Origin: Firmicutes bacterium FC7
GTDB taxonomy: Bacteria; Bacillota; Clostridia; Tissierellales; Tissierellaceae
DNA: 64,000 nt
Assembly: GCA_022760735.1 (NCBI GenBank)
Contig: JAKELU010000006.1
Location: forward strand, 18,411 to 82,410
Direction: 5' to 3'
Notes under the pieces: generated by a model
Databases searched by the model: none
What the model saw: only the letters and a program-made list of their open reading frames with translations
Told to the model about the DNA's origin: nothing
Translations under genes and position numbers: made by a program
Part shown: positions 50,678-61,637 of the stretch, one piece after another
How the letters are laid out: every line of letters starts with the position of its first letter
How positions within the stretch are numbered: position 1 is the stretch's first letter

Positions 50678-52429
50678 ATGGAATTCATAAATGGAATAAA
50701 AAACACTATATTAAATACGAGAAAAAGCTTTGAACGGTTTCCGATCACAATTATTATGTCTACAATTTTAACCCTGCTATTAATATATCAAGTTGAAGTT
50801 AGTTATGATATAGCTCAAGAAATGCGTGAAAATCTAATGAGAATAACGATGACAGTAGGTTTAGGGATAATGCTATCACTATGTATTGGGTTATTAAATG
50901 AGAGATTTATTAAAAGTAACAAAGTAAGATTAGGAAATTACATTGTTGGTAGTTTTTTATTAGTTCTATATTACAATTTATTATTAAAAGAATTTAATAT
51001 GGTTGCTATGACTAGATATATAGGTACAGTTGTATTTTTAGTTATTGTATTTTTCTATGCGTTAAAGTTGAAGCATGACAATAATTATGAACAATATGTC
51101 ATCAAGGTTTTTTCAGGTTTCTTTATAACTGCTTTATATTCAGCAATTTTGTTCTTTGGATTGATAGCTATTTTATTTACTATAGAAAATCTTTTTGAAA
51201 TTAATTTTAAGAGTAATCTTTATCTTTATATGTTTTTCATTGTAGTATTTATTTTTGGAGTTTCTTTATTCTTATCAAAAATTCCTGGAAAGGATGAGGA
51301 ATTTAAATTTAATGAATACTCTAAATCCTTGAAGGTATTGTTACTTTATATAGTAATACCATTAATTACTGCATATACAATAATACTATATGCATACTTT
51401 ATAAAGATTTTAATAACATGGGCATGGCCAAAGGGTTTGGTATCTCATTTAGTACTATGGTACTCTGTGATAAGTGTTGGTGTAATATTCTTAATAACTC
51501 CCATTTTAGAAGGAAATAAACTAGCAAAAACATTTAAAGTTTTTTTTCCAAAACTTATATTACCAATTTTAGTGATGATGTTTATGTCAATATGGCAGCG
51601 CATTGAGCAATATGGAGTTACTGAAAATCGTTATTATGTAGTGGTTTTAGGTTTATGGGTATTGGGAATTATGATATATTTTAATTTTAAGAATCCACTA
51701 AGAAATATTGTTATACCAATATCTTTATCAATAGTTGTGCTATTATCTATTTTTGGTCCCTTAAGTAGTTATAGTATATCTAAATCCAGCCAAAATAATA
51801 GACTTAATAAATTATTAGAGGAAAACAATCTTATAGAAAATGGAATTTTAAAAAGTAATCCTAATGTTGATAGTAACGTTCAGAGGGAAATAAGCAATAT
51901 AATTAGTTACTTCCATAGTAACCATGACCTAGACGATATAACTGTATTTCCAGATGATTATGAAATAGAGGATACAAAAAATCTATTAGGTTTTGATTAT
52001 AATCCATACCTTAATATAATTGCAGAAAGAGATTATTTTAATTATTTTATTAATCCAAATGGTCTGGTTATTGACGTAGAAGGTTATGAACACTATGTAA
52101 ATATGAGTTCTTGGAATACTGATGCAATAAACATTGGCAATAACATTGAAGTAAGATATGAAACAGATCATATATTAAAGGTTGAGGTAGTTGGTAAAGA
52201 TATTGAATCTATTGACATTGAAGAACTAGCAGAAAAAATTCATAATGAAGTAGTGGTAGAACCAAATAAATCAATGGTAGATAAAAAGGATATGACAATT
52301 GACTTTGAAGATGAAAATATTAGATTGAGGTTAATATTTACTAACCTTAACGGTAGTATTGATATAAATAGCAAAGAGTTTCAATTACAAAACGCTGATT
52401 TTATATTGCTTATCCATTTAAACAAATAA
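50678..52429 (+). CDS. DUF4153 family membrane protein
   Basis: A 583-residue protein: about ten membrane segments in the first 370 residues (starting IIMSTILTLLLIYQV; the WAWPKGLVSHLVLWYSVISVGV and IWQRIEQYGVTENRYYVVVLGLW regions are typical of DUF4153) and a ~200-residue extracytoplasmic C-terminal domain of beta-rich sequence. No function known. AAGGAGGTATTCCT precedes the ATG. Confidence 0.85.
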   Translation: MEFINGIKNTILNTRKSFERFPITIIMSTILTLLLIYQVEVSYDIAQEMRENLMRITMTVGLGIMLSLCIGLLNERFIKSNKVRLGNYIVGSFLLVLYYNLLLKEFNMVAMTRYIGTVVFLVIVFFYALKLKHDNNYEQYVIKVFSGFFITALYSAILFFGLIAILFTIENLFEINFKSNLYLYMFFIVVFIFGVSLFLSKIPGKDEEFKFNEYSKSLKVLLLYIVIPLITAYTIILYAYFIKILITWAWPKGLVSHLVLWYSVISVGVIFLITPILEGNKLAKTFKVFFPKLILPILVMMFMSIWQRIEQYGVTENRYYVVVLGLWVLGIMIYFNFKNPLRNIVIPISLSIVVLLSIFGPLSSYSISKSSQNNRLNKLLEENNLIENGILKSNPNVDSNVQREISNIISYFHSNHDLDDITVFPDDYEIEDTKNLLGFDYNPYLNIIAERDYFNYFINPNGLVIDVEGYEHYVNMSSWNTDAINIGNNIEVRYETDHILKVEVVGKDIESIDIEELAEKIHNEVVVEPNKSMVDKKDMTIDFEDENIRLRLIFTNLNGSIDINSKEFQLQNADFILLIHLNK

Positions 52430-52491
52430 AATATTCAATATAATTATCTGATATACTAAAAAGGATTATTAACCAAAGGAGTGTTAATGTA

Positions 52492-52968
52492 ATGAAAGAA
52501 ATATATTTGGCTGGAGGATGTTTTTGGGGAGTTGAAGAATATTTTTCAAGAATAAATGGCGTTGTTGATACCCAAGTAGGTTATGCTAATGGAACTGTAA
52601 AGAATCCTTCTTATGAGCAGGTATGTACTGGAACAACTGGTCATGCTGAAACAACTTATATTAAATATGATGAAACGAAAGTAACACTAGAGACTCTATT
52701 AGAAAGATTTTTTAGAATTATTGATCCAACCCTTTTAAATAGACAGGGAGGCGATATCGGTAACCAATATAGAACTGGAATATATTATACTGATGAATCT
52801 GATGGAGAGCTTATCAGAAAATTTGTATCAAAGATAGATGATAAATATGATAAACCTATTGTTACGGAAGTTAAAAAGTTGGAATGCTTTTATGATGCAG
52901 AGGAATATCATCAGGATTATTTAAAGAAAAATCCAGGTGGATATTGTCATGTTGATATGAATGCCTAG
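52492..52968 (+). CDS. msrA: Peptide methionine-S-sulfoxide reductase
   Basis: A 158-residue MsrA with the catalytic Cys10 in [12 protein letters not shown] (Cys, not selenocysteine as in some clostridia), [20 protein letters not shown] and [15 protein letters not shown]; the resolving Cys near the C-terminus is present. It reduces methionine-S-sulfoxide in proteins. It overlaps or adjoins the radical SAM gene by nine bases. Confidence 0.96.
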   Translation: MKEIYLAGGCFWGVEEYFSRINGVVDTQVGYANGTVKNPSYEQVCTGTTGHAETTYIKYDETKVTLETLLERFFRIIDPTLLNRQGGDIGNQYRTGIYYTDESDGELIRKFVSKIDDKYDKPIVTEVKKLECFYDAEEYHQDYLKKNPGGYCHVDMNA

Positions 52969-52976
52969 GAGAAAAT

Positions 52977-53843
52977 ATGAAAAGATTTAAAAAAATATAT
53001 ATAGAGATAACCAATGTATGTAATCTAAAATGCGAATTTTGTCCAACTACTAATAGAGAACCTAAATTCATGGAAGTCAATGAATTTAGGTTTATTCTTG
53101 AAAATGTAAAAGACTACACGGATTATATATATCTCCATATAAAAGGGGAACCCTTATTACATCCAAATTTAGGAGAAATTCTTGATTTAGCTTATGATTA
53201 TGGAAAGAAAGTTAATTTAACTACCAATGGAACATTATTAGGAAAGAACAAAGAACTATTATTAACAAAACCTGCTTTAAGACAGATAAATATCTCTCTC
53301 CATAGCCTAGAGCAGAATAGTTGGTATAATGATAAAGAAAAATATATGGAAGATATTATAAACTTTATAGATGAGGTAAAAACTTTAAATATAATAATTG
53401 CATTAAGACTATGGAATTTAGTTGAAAACATTGATGAAAATATTGTTAAGAATGAATTTATCCTCAAAAATTTAATTGAATTGTTGGATTTAGATAATAG
53501 GCTATTAGAAGGCTTCAATATGATGGATGAAATCAAGGTAAGAGATAGACTATATCTAAATAAAGATTTGGAGTTTATATGGCCAAGTTTAGATAATAAT
53601 ATATATTCCGAAGAGGGGTTTTGTTATGGATTAAGAGACCAACTTGGAATTTTAGTTGACGGAACAGTAGTACCCTGTTGTCTTGATGGAGAGGGGATAA
53701 TAAATCTAGGTAGTATATTCCAAGATGGATTGAAAGAAATATTAAAAAGTAAAAGAACTTTAGACATATATAACAAATTCTCAAACAGACATGTACACGA
53801 AGAGTTCTGTAAGAGATGCGGCTACAGACTTAGATTTAAATAA
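52977..53843 (+). CDS. Radical SAM/SPASM protein
   Basis: A 288-residue protein with the radical SAM cluster CNLKCEFCP (Cys18, 22, 25), HIKGEPLLHPNLGEILD with the GxGEP-like motif, and a C-terminal SPASM-like region (PCCLDGEGIINLGSI and EFCKRCGYRLR) for auxiliary iron-sulfur clusters. SPASM enzymes modify peptides or carry out anaerobic maturation; no precursor peptide is seen nearby. Substrate unknown. Confidence 0.88.
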   Translation: MKRFKKIYIEITNVCNLKCEFCPTTNREPKFMEVNEFRFILENVKDYTDYIYLHIKGEPLLHPNLGEILDLAYDYGKKVNLTTNGTLLGKNKELLLTKPALRQINISLHSLEQNSWYNDKEKYMEDIINFIDEVKTLNIIIALRLWNLVENIDENIVKNEFILKNLIELLDLDNRLLEGFNMMDEIKVRDRLYLNKDLEFIWPSLDNNIYSEEGFCYGLRDQLGILVDGTVVPCCLDGEGIINLGSIFQDGLKEILKSKRTLDIYNKFSNRHVHEEFCKRCGYRLRFK

Positions 53844-53862
53844 TTAAATAAAGTTAATATAT

Positions 53863-53913
53863 TTGACACTATATATTGAGTTTTGATAGAATTAATAAAC
53901 GATATATAGTGTT
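53863..53913 (+). promoter_or_regulatory. nrdD promoter with two NrdR boxes
   Basis: TTGACA (53863-53868), 18 bases, TAGAAT (53887-53892). NrdR-like palindromes ACACTATATATTGAGT (53866-53881) and AACGATATATAGTGTT (53898-53913) are 32 bases apart (three helical turns), the usual spacing for cooperative NrdR binding. Confidence 0.85.
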
Positions 53914-53927
53914 TTGGAGGTAGAGAC

Positions 53928-56252
53928 ATGATTACTATAATTAAGAAAAGAGATGGTAGGGAAGTACCTTTTAATATAGAAAAGATTGCTAATGCTATAT
54001 TCAAAGCAGCACAAGCTGCAGGTGGACAAGACTATAATACTTCATTAAAATTAGCTCAAAAGGTTGTTTTATACTGTGAAGATAAATTTAAAGGAAGCAC
54101 ACCTGGAGTTGAGGACATTCAGGATGCAGTTGAGAAAGTACTTATTGAATCTGGACATGCTAGAACTGCAAAGGAATATATTTTATATAGAGCCGAACGT
54201 AGTAGGGCAAGAGAAATGAATTCTAGACTAATGAAAGTTTTAGAGGATCTTACCTTTAAAGATGCTAAAGATGCAGATATTAAAAGGGAGAACGCGAATA
54301 TTGATGGGAATACTGCTATGGGGACCATGCTCAAATATGGGTCTGAGGGAGCTAAGGAATTTAACAATCTATTTGTATTAAATCCTGATCATTCTGAAGC
54401 TCATAAATCGGGTGATATACATATTCATGATTTAGACTTTCTTACATTGACCACCACGTGTTGCCAAATTGATATAGTTAATTTATTCGAAAACGGATTT
54501 AGTACTGGGCATGGTTTTTTAAGGGAGCCTCAAGATATAGCTTCATATGCTTCTTTAGCATGTATTGCTATACAATCAAATCAAAATGATCAACATGGAG
54601 GACAAAGTATACCTAATTTTGATTACGGAATGGCCATTGGTATAAGAAAAACCTATAAAAAATTATATAGAACAAATCTTAAAAAGAGCATAGAGCTTTT
54701 AGTTGACAATGTTGATTTAAGTGGAAATATTGATAACATTTTTAATATCCTTGAAAAGGATTATAACCTAGTTCCTACAATGTCAAATAATGAAAATTAT
54801 CTTAGCAAGGAAGGCGAGTATCTATTAGAAGTATTAAATGATGAGAAATTAGTGGATAAAGTACAAAAATTCACTTTAAAGAATGCTCTTAAAGATACTG
54901 AAAGAAAAACTTATCAAGCAATGGAGGCCTTAATTCATAATTTGAATACTATGCATTCAAGAGCTGGGGCACAAGTTCCATTTAGTTCAATTAACTATGG
55001 AACTGATACAAGTGTAGAAGGTAGAATGGCTATTAAGAATTTATTGCTTGCAACTGAAGCTGGATTAGGAAATGGAGAAACTCCTATATTTCCAGTTCAG
55101 ATCTTCAAGGTAAAAGATGGAATCAACTATAGCAAAGACGATCCAAACTATGATTTATTTAAATTAGCTTGCAAAGTAAGTTCAAAGAGATTATTTCCGA
55201 ATTTTTCATTTATAGATGCTCCATTTAATTTAAAATATTATAAACCTGGAAAACCTGAAACTGAAATTGCATATATGGGTTGTAGAACAAGGGTTATAGG
55301 AAATGTATTCGATGAGTCAAGGGAAATAGTTAATGGAAGAGGAAATTTGAGCTTTACAACAATTAATTTACCAAGAATAGCCTTAAATAACCGGGGTGAT
55401 ATTTTAGGATTTTACAATGAGTTAGATAAAAAAATAAATTTGGTTATAGAGCAGCTATTAGAGAGATTTGAAATACAGGCAAATAAGAAGGTTAAGAACT
55501 ATCCGTTTTTAATGGGACAAGGTGTTTGGATAGATTCAAATAAATTAAAAGACGAGGATGCAGTTAGAGAAGTGCTAAAACATGGTACATTATCAATGGG
55601 ATTCATTGGTTTAGCAGAATGTTTAAAGGCATTAACTGGAAAACATCATGGAGAATCTAAGGAATCACAAAAATTAGGTCTTGAAATTGTAAAACATATG
55701 AGAAAGAGAATGGACCATATATCTAAGGAATATAATATGAATTTTACTTTACTTGCAACTCCTGCTGAAGGTACTGCAGGAAGATTTGTAAAGTTAGATA
55801 GAGAAATTTTCGGTAAAATTGAAGGGGTTACAGATAGGGAATATTATACAAATAGTTTCCATGTACCAGTTTATTATGATATAAATGCCTACAATAAAAT
55901 AATTATTGAGGCTCCATATCATGAACTCACTAATGCAGGTCATATAACTTACGTTGAAGTAGATGGTGACCCTACAATGAACGTAGAAGCCTTTGAAAAG
56001 ATTATTAGGTTAATGAAAGAGACTGGCATCGGATATGGTTCCATTAACCATCCAGTCGACAGAGATCCTGTATGTGGCTATAGTGGTATAATTGGTGATA
56101 ATTGCCCTAAGTGTGGTAGAGAAGAGGGAGACATTCCTTTTGAAAGAATAAGAAGAATTACAGGATATCTAGTTGGTACTTTAGATCGATTTAATGATGC
56201 AAAGAGAGCTGAAGAAAATGATAGAGTTAAACACTTCTCATTCTATAAATAG
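53928..56252 (+). CDS. nrdD: Anaerobic ribonucleoside-triphosphate reductase
   Basis: A 774-residue glycyl-radical enzyme: N-terminal ATP-cone ([21 protein letters not shown]), [19 protein letters not shown]-type and [16 protein letters not shown] segments, and a C-terminal zinc site ([15 protein letters not shown]) before the glycyl-radical motif [14 protein letters not shown]. It reduces ribonucleotides without oxygen. Followed, with overlap, by nrdG. Controlled by paired NrdR boxes. Confidence 0.97.
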   Translation: MITIIKKRDGREVPFNIEKIANAIFKAAQAAGGQDYNTSLKLAQKVVLYCEDKFKGSTPGVEDIQDAVEKVLIESGHARTAKEYILYRAERSRAREMNSRLMKVLEDLTFKDAKDADIKRENANIDGNTAMGTMLKYGSEGAKEFNNLFVLNPDHSEAHKSGDIHIHDLDFLTLTTTCCQIDIVNLFENGFSTGHGFLREPQDIASYASLACIAIQSNQNDQHGGQSIPNFDYGMAIGIRKTYKKLYRTNLKKSIELLVDNVDLSGNIDNIFNILEKDYNLVPTMSNNENYLSKEGEYLLEVLNDEKLVDKVQKFTLKNALKDTERKTYQAMEALIHNLNTMHSRAGAQVPFSSINYGTDTSVEGRMAIKNLLLATEAGLGNGETPIFPVQIFKVKDGINYSKDDPNYDLFKLACKVSSKRLFPNFSFIDAPFNLKYYKPGKPETEIAYMGCRTRVIGNVFDESREIVNGRGNLSFTTINLPRIALNNRGDILGFYNELDKKINLVIEQLLERFEIQANKKVKNYPFLMGQGVWIDSNKLKDEDAVREVLKHGTLSMGFIGLAECLKALTGKHHGESKESQKLGLEIVKHMRKRMDHISKEYNMNFTLLATPAEGTAGRFVKLDREIFGKIEGVTDREYYTNSFHVPVYYDINAYNKIIIEAPYHELTNAGHITYVEVDGDPTMNVEAFEKIIRLMKETGIGYGSINHPVDRDPVCGYSGIIGDNCPKCGREEGDIPFERIRRITGYLVGTLDRFNDAKRAEENDRVKHFSFYK

Positions 56253-56751
56253 CAATAAAAAAATTAGAGTAGCTGGTATTATTCAAGAATCAATAGTAGA
56301 TGGACCAGGTATAAGGTTAGTAGTATTTACCCAAGGGTGCAGGCACAATTGTAAAGGCTGTCATAATCCTCAAACTCATGACTTTAGTGGTGGATATGAA
56401 ATTAGTATTGATGAGATATTAAATATCCTAAAAAGTAATCCATTACTTGACGGGATAACACTCAGTGGAGGAGATCCCTTTGAGCAGCCTGATAGCTGCT
56501 GTTATTTAGCAGAAAAAGTTAGAGAATTGGGCTTGAATGTAGTTACCTACACTGGCTATACCTATGAAAATTTACTAAAGAAAAAGGAATTTATCAATCT
56601 CTTATTAAATACGGATATTTTAATAGATGGTAAGTTTGAACTAAGTGAAAAAGATTTAACTATTCCTTTTAGAGGTTCAAGAAATCAAAGAATAATAGAT
56701 GTTAAAAGAAGTTTGGAGAGTGGTAAGCCATGTTTGATAATAAATCAATAA
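56218..56751 (+). CDS. nrdG: Anaerobic ribonucleotide reductase activating protein
   Basis: A 177-residue radical SAM activase with [11 protein letters not shown] (the three cluster Cys), [13 protein letters not shown] and [13 protein letters not shown]. It generates the glycyl radical in NrdD. The ATG at 56218 lies inside the end of nrdD; an upstream ATG at 56194 or 56197 is possible. Overlap suggests coupled translation. Confidence 0.93.
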   Translation: MIELNTSHSINSNKKIRVAGIIQESIVDGPGIRLVVFTQGCRHNCKGCHNPQTHDFSGGYEISIDEILNILKSNPLLDGITLSGGDPFEQPDSCCYLAEKVRELGLNVVTYTGYTYENLLKKKEFINLLLNTDILIDGKFELSEKDLTIPFRGSRNQRIIDVKRSLESGKPCLIINQ

Positions 56752-57227
56752 AAAATATGAGTGAAGTAGAAAGATTAAAGTTTATGAATATGTTTTTAAG
56801 AGGTCAACTTGAATCTGAAAGTGATGATCTTGCCAATCTATCCAATGCTGCTGCAACAATTAATGCTTTTATAGATAGAATAAATTGGGCTGGATTCTAC
56901 ATTTTAAGAGGGGAGGAGCTTGTCTTAGGTCCGTTTCAGGGTTTACCAGCTTGTAATAGAATAGCAATAGGCAGTGGGGTATGTGGTACTGCAGTAGCAA
57001 CACGAGAAATTCAATTAGTACCAGATGTCCACCAATTCCCAGGCCACATTGCATGTGATGCTGCTTCTAATTCTGAGCTTGTAATACCTATAATTAAGAA
57101 CGATAAAGTAATAGGAGTACTTGATATAGATAGCCCGGAAAAAGATAGATTTTCTCAATTACATGTAGAATACTTAGTAAAATTTGTAGATATGTTAAAT
57201 GAAAAGATAAACTGGGAGAATATATAA
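56730..57227 (+). CDS. msrC: Free methionine-(R)-sulfoxide reductase (GAF domain)
   Basis: A 165-residue GAF-domain protein with the fRMsr features: [31 protein letters not shown] and [21 protein letters not shown], containing the catalytic cysteines. It reduces free methionine-R-sulfoxide. Its ATG overlaps the end of nrdG by 22 bases, so it is part of the nrd operon; linkage with msrA nearby suggests common repair of oxidised methionine. Confidence 0.93.
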   Translation: MFDNKSIKNMSEVERLKFMNMFLRGQLESESDDLANLSNAAATINAFIDRINWAGFYILRGEELVLGPFQGLPACNRIAIGSGVCGTAVATREIQLVPDVHQFPGHIACDAASNSELVIPIIKNDKVIGVLDIDSPEKDRFSQLHVEYLVKFVDMLNEKINWENI

Positions 57228-57232
57228 AAAAT

Positions 57233-57260
57233 GGAACGACTTGAGTCGTTCCTTTTTTTA
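57233..57260. terminator. Terminator after msrC
   Basis: GGAACGAC and GTCGTTCC perfect 8-bp stem then TTTTTTT; the minus-strand gene ends in the same spot. Confidence 0.9.
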
Positions 57261-58607
57261 TATTTCTTTTACATCAATAATCTCCATTATACTCTCTATA
57301 TAATCATTTAAATCCATCATTTCCGTTTCAGCTTCCCCAACCTGATTGTCATATGGGTCGCTTCTTAAAAACTTTTTCTCGGGATATAAAGGATAATGGA
57401 AATAATCATTAGCAACCATTCTAAATGGATCTAAATTCCCAAAGTAGAAATTCCAGCCTTCCATGTCACTGTTTCTCTTAGCACCACCACCGAATGATGG
57501 ATCTGCAAACAACCAACCATATGGCTCAATATAGAATTCAGCCCAATCATGACATCCTATATGATAAGGGGTTACATAAAGCCCTGACTGCCATCTTGAT
57601 GGAATTCCAACTATCCTACATAATGTAATAAATAAAAGAGCTTGAACTCCACAATCACCCTTTAAATTGTATGCACAATATTCTGCTATAGATTCAATTG
57701 CTGCATATGGTCTCATATAGCTATATTGAACATTTTCTGTTATATAATCATATATTAACCTTGCTTTTCGCAAAGGATTTTTCTCATCCTTTACAATGTC
57801 TTTCGCCAATTCAACTAAGAATGGTGAGAATTTAATGTGAGGCTGTTCTTCTTCTAAGTAAAATTTAGGTTGAACTTCAGCAACGTTATCATAATCTAAA
57901 TTATTATATTTTATATGATTTTCATAAGAATACTCAACAAGGAATTCGTCTTTTTCCTTTAGCTCATGTTCAAAGTATATCGTTCTTTGAGGGTAATTTT
58001 CTGGTGATAAAAAATTATATTTATAATTTGAATTTATAATATTTATATTTTTAATCTGCTGAGCATTTTTTGGAACTGGAATATGAACTTTTATAGTATT
58101 ACCTTTTACCTTATTATCAGTATTGATTTTAAGGCCAGCCTTAATGTGGAACTTATAAGAAACCTTGCCGTTTTGTATAATATTCTTTACAACTTGATTT
58201 CTTAGTTCACTAGACTTATCAAAGGGTTCCTTTTCTAATAATCTTTCTTTTATATCTCTGTTAACCTTAATTGAGTTATCTAGAAAACTCTTACTCAATT
58301 TAATTTCACCATCAATATATATCCAATCAGCGTATCTTTCATTAATCAAAAAGTGTAATTCCTCATCTTGAAAATTCTTTATTTTCTTCTTACAAAGATT
58401 TAAGGCTTCTTCTATAGAATAAGTATAATGTTTTCTTAATATATTAATTCTTATCAATTCAAACTCCAGGCGTTTTCGTAACAATGAAGAAATATTTCGA
58501 TTCAAATAAATATTAATTAAGGATTTAGCTCTATTAAAATAACCTGAATATATATATTGTCTTATATCCTCTGGCAGACTAACATTTAAAAATTCCATTT
58601 TATTCAA
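57258..58607 (-). CDS. Transglutaminase-like (protease-fold) domain protein
   Basis: A 449-residue cytoplasmic protein. The N-terminal ~150 residues are helical repeats (RDIKERLLEKEPFDKSSE and others), the middle is beta-rich, and residues ~300-390 carry the transglutaminase core: GDCGVQALLFITLCRIVGIPS with the Cys, YHIGCHDWAEFYI with the His, and LFADPSFGGGAK with the Asp. Such proteins act as transglutaminases, peptidases or amidases; the substrate is not clear. A GGGGG-type site precedes the minus-strand start. Confidence 0.85.
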   Translation of the reverse strand: MNKMEFLNVSLPEDIRQYIYSGYFNRAKSLINIYLNRNISSLLRKRLEFELIRINILRKHYTYSIEEALNLCKKKIKNFQDEELHFLINERYADWIYIDGEIKLSKSFLDNSIKVNRDIKERLLEKEPFDKSSELRNQVVKNIIQNGKVSYKFHIKAGLKINTDNKVKGNTIKVHIPVPKNAQQIKNINIINSNYKYNFLSPENYPQRTIYFEHELKEKDEFLVEYSYENHIKYNNLDYDNVAEVQPKFYLEEEQPHIKFSPFLVELAKDIVKDEKNPLRKARLIYDYITENVQYSYMRPYAAIESIAEYCAYNLKGDCGVQALLFITLCRIVGIPSRWQSGLYVTPYHIGCHDWAEFYIEPYGWLFADPSFGGGAKRNSDMEGWNFYFGNLDPFRMVANDYFHYPLYPEKKFLRSDPYDNQVGEAETEMMDLNDYIESIMEIIDVKEI

Positions 58608-58749
58608 TTTATACCCCCCCTATATTAGAATATATTTTATCAAAGAAATTAATTACAACAAACTATATTCAACTTCTCAATTATAAATTTCATTGTTCTA
58701 AATTAATTTAAATGATATATTAAATATAACGAACAAGCTGGAGGATAAA

Positions 58750-60099
58750 ATGAACATTCTAGATGAATTGGTAGATATAGTAAAAGATTGTGAGAAATCA
58801 GCAGAAGTTTTACTATCAAAACTAATTAAGAGGCAAGCATCCGAATTGGTAGTAACTAGAGGTCTATATTCAGACAAATATGCTAATAATCTACTGTATC
58901 ATGGTGATAACTTAGAAGCTATTTTGGATTTATTAGCTAAAGGATATGGAAGCAGACTTGATTTGATATATATAGACCCGCCTTTTTTTACAATGTCCAA
59001 TTATAATAAGAGAGTAGAGTTGAAGAGCTTTGGTGAAAAAAAGGTTATTGAGTATAAGGCATATTCTGATGTTTTTAGAGGTGGTTTGAAGGAATATCTT
59101 GAAATGTTAACTACTAGGATATTTCTGATGAGGGAACTATTATCTGAAAGAGGTAGTATTTATGTACATGTTGATTATAGGACTGTTCATTATATAAAAG
59201 TGATTATGGACTATATTTTTGGTATTGATAACTTTTTAAATGAAGTAATATGGGCTTACAAATCAGGTGGAACAAGTAATAGGTACTATGCTAGAAAGCA
59301 TGACAATATCCTTGTATACTCAACATCAAAGAATTACATATTTAATCCCCAGAAGGAGAAATCATATAATAGAGGATTTAAACCATATAGATTTAAAGGT
59401 GTAACTGAATACAAGGATGATATAGGTTGGTATACTTTAGTGAATCTAAAAGATGTATGGTCGATTGATATGGTTGGAAGAACTTCTAAGGAAAGGGTAG
59501 GTTATGAAACACAAAAACCAGAAACTTTACTTGAAAGAATAATACTAACATCATCAAATGAAAATTCTATAGTAGCTGATTTTTTTGCAGGAAGTGGTAC
59601 AACTCTTGCAGTAGCTGAAAAACATAACAGGAAATGGATAGGGTCTGATATTGAAAATTGTTCATTGCTTACCATAAGAAAAAGGTTAGGGGCGATTAAT
59701 TCAAGACCATATAGGATAATAAGCTGTAATAAATGGAATAGATTTGGGAATATAAATGTAAAGTCAACAACTTATGAGAAGATTGAAGATGGTATGTACA
59801 GAATTCGAATAAATTTAGAAAGCTATTATCTTGATTTGGATCAACTAAATATTACTAAGAAAAATACTGAGATAATATCAGATATATTAAGAAATGATTC
59901 TCTCTCATTAATTGATTACATCAGCATTATTATTGAAGATAATACATCTGAAGTTATATATGAAAATTATAGGGAAAATAATATTTCAAAAATTAATACG
60001 GAATTTGATTTTATAATTGATAATCTAGATGAACATATAAGATTAAATATTATAGACATCTTTGGGAATGTTACTTCTAAGGAAATTAAATTTAAATAA
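58750..60099 (+). CDS. Solitary site-specific DNA methyltransferase (beta class)
   Basis: A 449-residue protein. DPPF catalytic motif IV (YIDPPFFT, ~76-83) precedes SAM motif I (ADFFAGSGTTLAVA, ~275-288), the beta-class order of N6-adenine and N4-cytosine methyltransferases. A target-recognition region lies between them, and the last ~140 residues match nothing I know. No endonuclease or specificity subunit is nearby, so it is an orphan, perhaps regulatory, or its partner is elsewhere. Low-GC like its neighbours. AGCTGGAGGATAAA precedes the ATG. Confidence 0.88.
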   Translation: MNILDELVDIVKDCEKSAEVLLSKLIKRQASELVVTRGLYSDKYANNLLYHGDNLEAILDLLAKGYGSRLDLIYIDPPFFTMSNYNKRVELKSFGEKKVIEYKAYSDVFRGGLKEYLEMLTTRIFLMRELLSERGSIYVHVDYRTVHYIKVIMDYIFGIDNFLNEVIWAYKSGGTSNRYYARKHDNILVYSTSKNYIFNPQKEKSYNRGFKPYRFKGVTEYKDDIGWYTLVNLKDVWSIDMVGRTSKERVGYETQKPETLLERIILTSSNENSIVADFFAGSGTTLAVAEKHNRKWIGSDIENCSLLTIRKRLGAINSRPYRIISCNKWNRFGNINVKSTTYEKIEDGMYRIRINLESYYLDLDQLNITKKNTEIISDILRNDSLSLIDYISIIIEDNTSEVIYENYRENNISKINTEFDFIIDNLDEHIRLNIIDIFGNVTSKEIKFK

Positions 60100-60117
60100 G
60101 TTGAAAGGATGATTAAA

Positions 60118-61569
60118 GTGGGGAAACTATCTGGATTAAAGCCTGAACGAGTATTCTACTATTTTGAAGAGTTGACAAAAATTCCTAGATGCTCAAATGA
60201 TGAAAAAAGAGTGAGTGACTACCTGAAAGAAGTAGGTTTAAATTTAGGATTAGAAACTATTCAGGATGAAGCTTTAAATATTATAATAAAAAAACCAGGT
60301 ACACCTGGATACGAAAATAAGCCTACTGTAGTACTTCAAGGCCATATGGATATGGTTTGTGAGAAGTGTGATAATGTTGAATTTGACTTTTCAAAGGATC
60401 CAATTAATATATCTGTTGAAGGAGACTATGTTATAGCAAAGGAAACTACTTTAGGAGCAGATAATGGTATCGCAGTAGCTATGGCTTTGGCTATTTTAGA
60501 ATCAAATGATATTGACCATCCCCCATTGGAAGTATTGATTACTACAAATGAGGAAACTGGCCTCACAGGAGCTGCTTCATTAGATCCTAAACATATAACA
60601 GGTAGAATTTTAATTAATATCGATTCAGAAGAAGAAGGAACAATATTAGGTAGCTGTGCAGGAGGAGAAAGAAATATAATAACGATTCCTATTGAATGGG
60701 AGAGTATAGGTAATGATAAAGCTACTTTCGTCTTAAGAGTTAGTGGACTATTAGGTGGACATTCTGGTATGGAAATAGATAAGGGTAGGGGAAATTCAAA
60801 CAAGATACTAGGGCGTGCCTTAAATAAAATAAATGAGGAAATAGATTTAAAACTTGCATATATTGATGGTGGTTCTAAATCAAATGCCATACCTAGACTT
60901 GCATTTGCTAAGATAGCTGTCAGCAATGCTGAAGTAGACAAATTAAAATCAGTTGTTGAGGAAATTAATAAGGATGTTAGATTTGAATTATCAACAAGCG
61001 ATAAGGATGTAATGATTACTTTAGAAGAAAGTGGAGAACTGCAGAATGTCTTTACTAAGGAAGTTACCAATAAAATAATTACTGCTTTAATGGTAATACC
61101 AAATGGCATACAAACAATGAGTCAAGATATTGAAGGACTAGTAGAAAGTTCAAATAATCTTGGAGTAGTAAAGACTTATGAAGACAAAGTAACTATTGAA
61201 TGTGCAATGAGAAGTTCAGTAGGTAGTTTGAAAGAAAATATTGCTCAACAGTTGAAATTAATTGCTAGGGCAATTGATGCTAAATATTTAAGTACAAGCG
61301 CTTATCCTGCATGGGAGTACAATAAAGATTCTTATATAAGAGAAGTATTTAAGGTTTCCTACAAAGAATTATTTGGTAAAGATTTAGAAGTTGCTGCTAT
61401 ACATGCAGGACTTGAATGTGGGATATTTAAGGAGAAGTTTGGAGATATTGATATGGTATCCTTTGGACCAAATATTAAGGGAGTTCATGCACCAGGTGAA
61501 AGTTTAAGTATATCTTCAACTGAAAGAACCTTTGAATTATTAAAAAAAGTTTTGGGAAATATTAAATAA
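60118..61569 (+). CDS. pepD: Cytosol non-specific dipeptidase (Xaa-His dipeptidase)
   Basis: A 483-residue M20C peptidase: GKLSGLKPERVFYYFEELTKIPRCSNDEKRVSDY, LQGHMDMVCEK, LGADNGIAVAMALA, TTNEETGLTGA with the catalytic Glu, GGHSGMEIDKGR and FGPNIKGVHAPGE. The GTG at 60118 gives the family N-terminus and sits ten bases after GAAAGG; an ATG at 60109 lies inside the site. It splits dipeptides such as carnosine. Confidence 0.94.
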   Translation: MGKLSGLKPERVFYYFEELTKIPRCSNDEKRVSDYLKEVGLNLGLETIQDEALNIIIKKPGTPGYENKPTVVLQGHMDMVCEKCDNVEFDFSKDPINISVEGDYVIAKETTLGADNGIAVAMALAILESNDIDHPPLEVLITTNEETGLTGAASLDPKHITGRILINIDSEEEGTILGSCAGGERNIITIPIEWESIGNDKATFVLRVSGLLGGHSGMEIDKGRGNSNKILGRALNKINEEIDLKLAYIDGGSKSNAIPRLAFAKIAVSNAEVDKLKSVVEEINKDVRFELSTSDKDVMITLEESGELQNVFTKEVTNKIITALMVIPNGIQTMSQDIEGLVESSNNLGVVKTYEDKVTIECAMRSSVGSLKENIAQQLKLIARAIDAKYLSTSAYPAWEYNKDSYIREVFKVSYKELFGKDLEVAAIHAGLECGIFKEKFGDIDMVSFGPNIKGVHAPGESLSISSTERTFELLKKVLGNIK

Positions 61570-61637
61570 AGTTCTTGTGTATTCCAATATAATTGGGTAC
61601 TATAAAATAAACAAATATATTTAAAAGGAGAATGAGA

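Noticed and set aside
60426-61109. Long minus-strand ORF inside pepD
   Set aside because: Opposite a well-conserved M20C peptidase; a codon-bias shadow.
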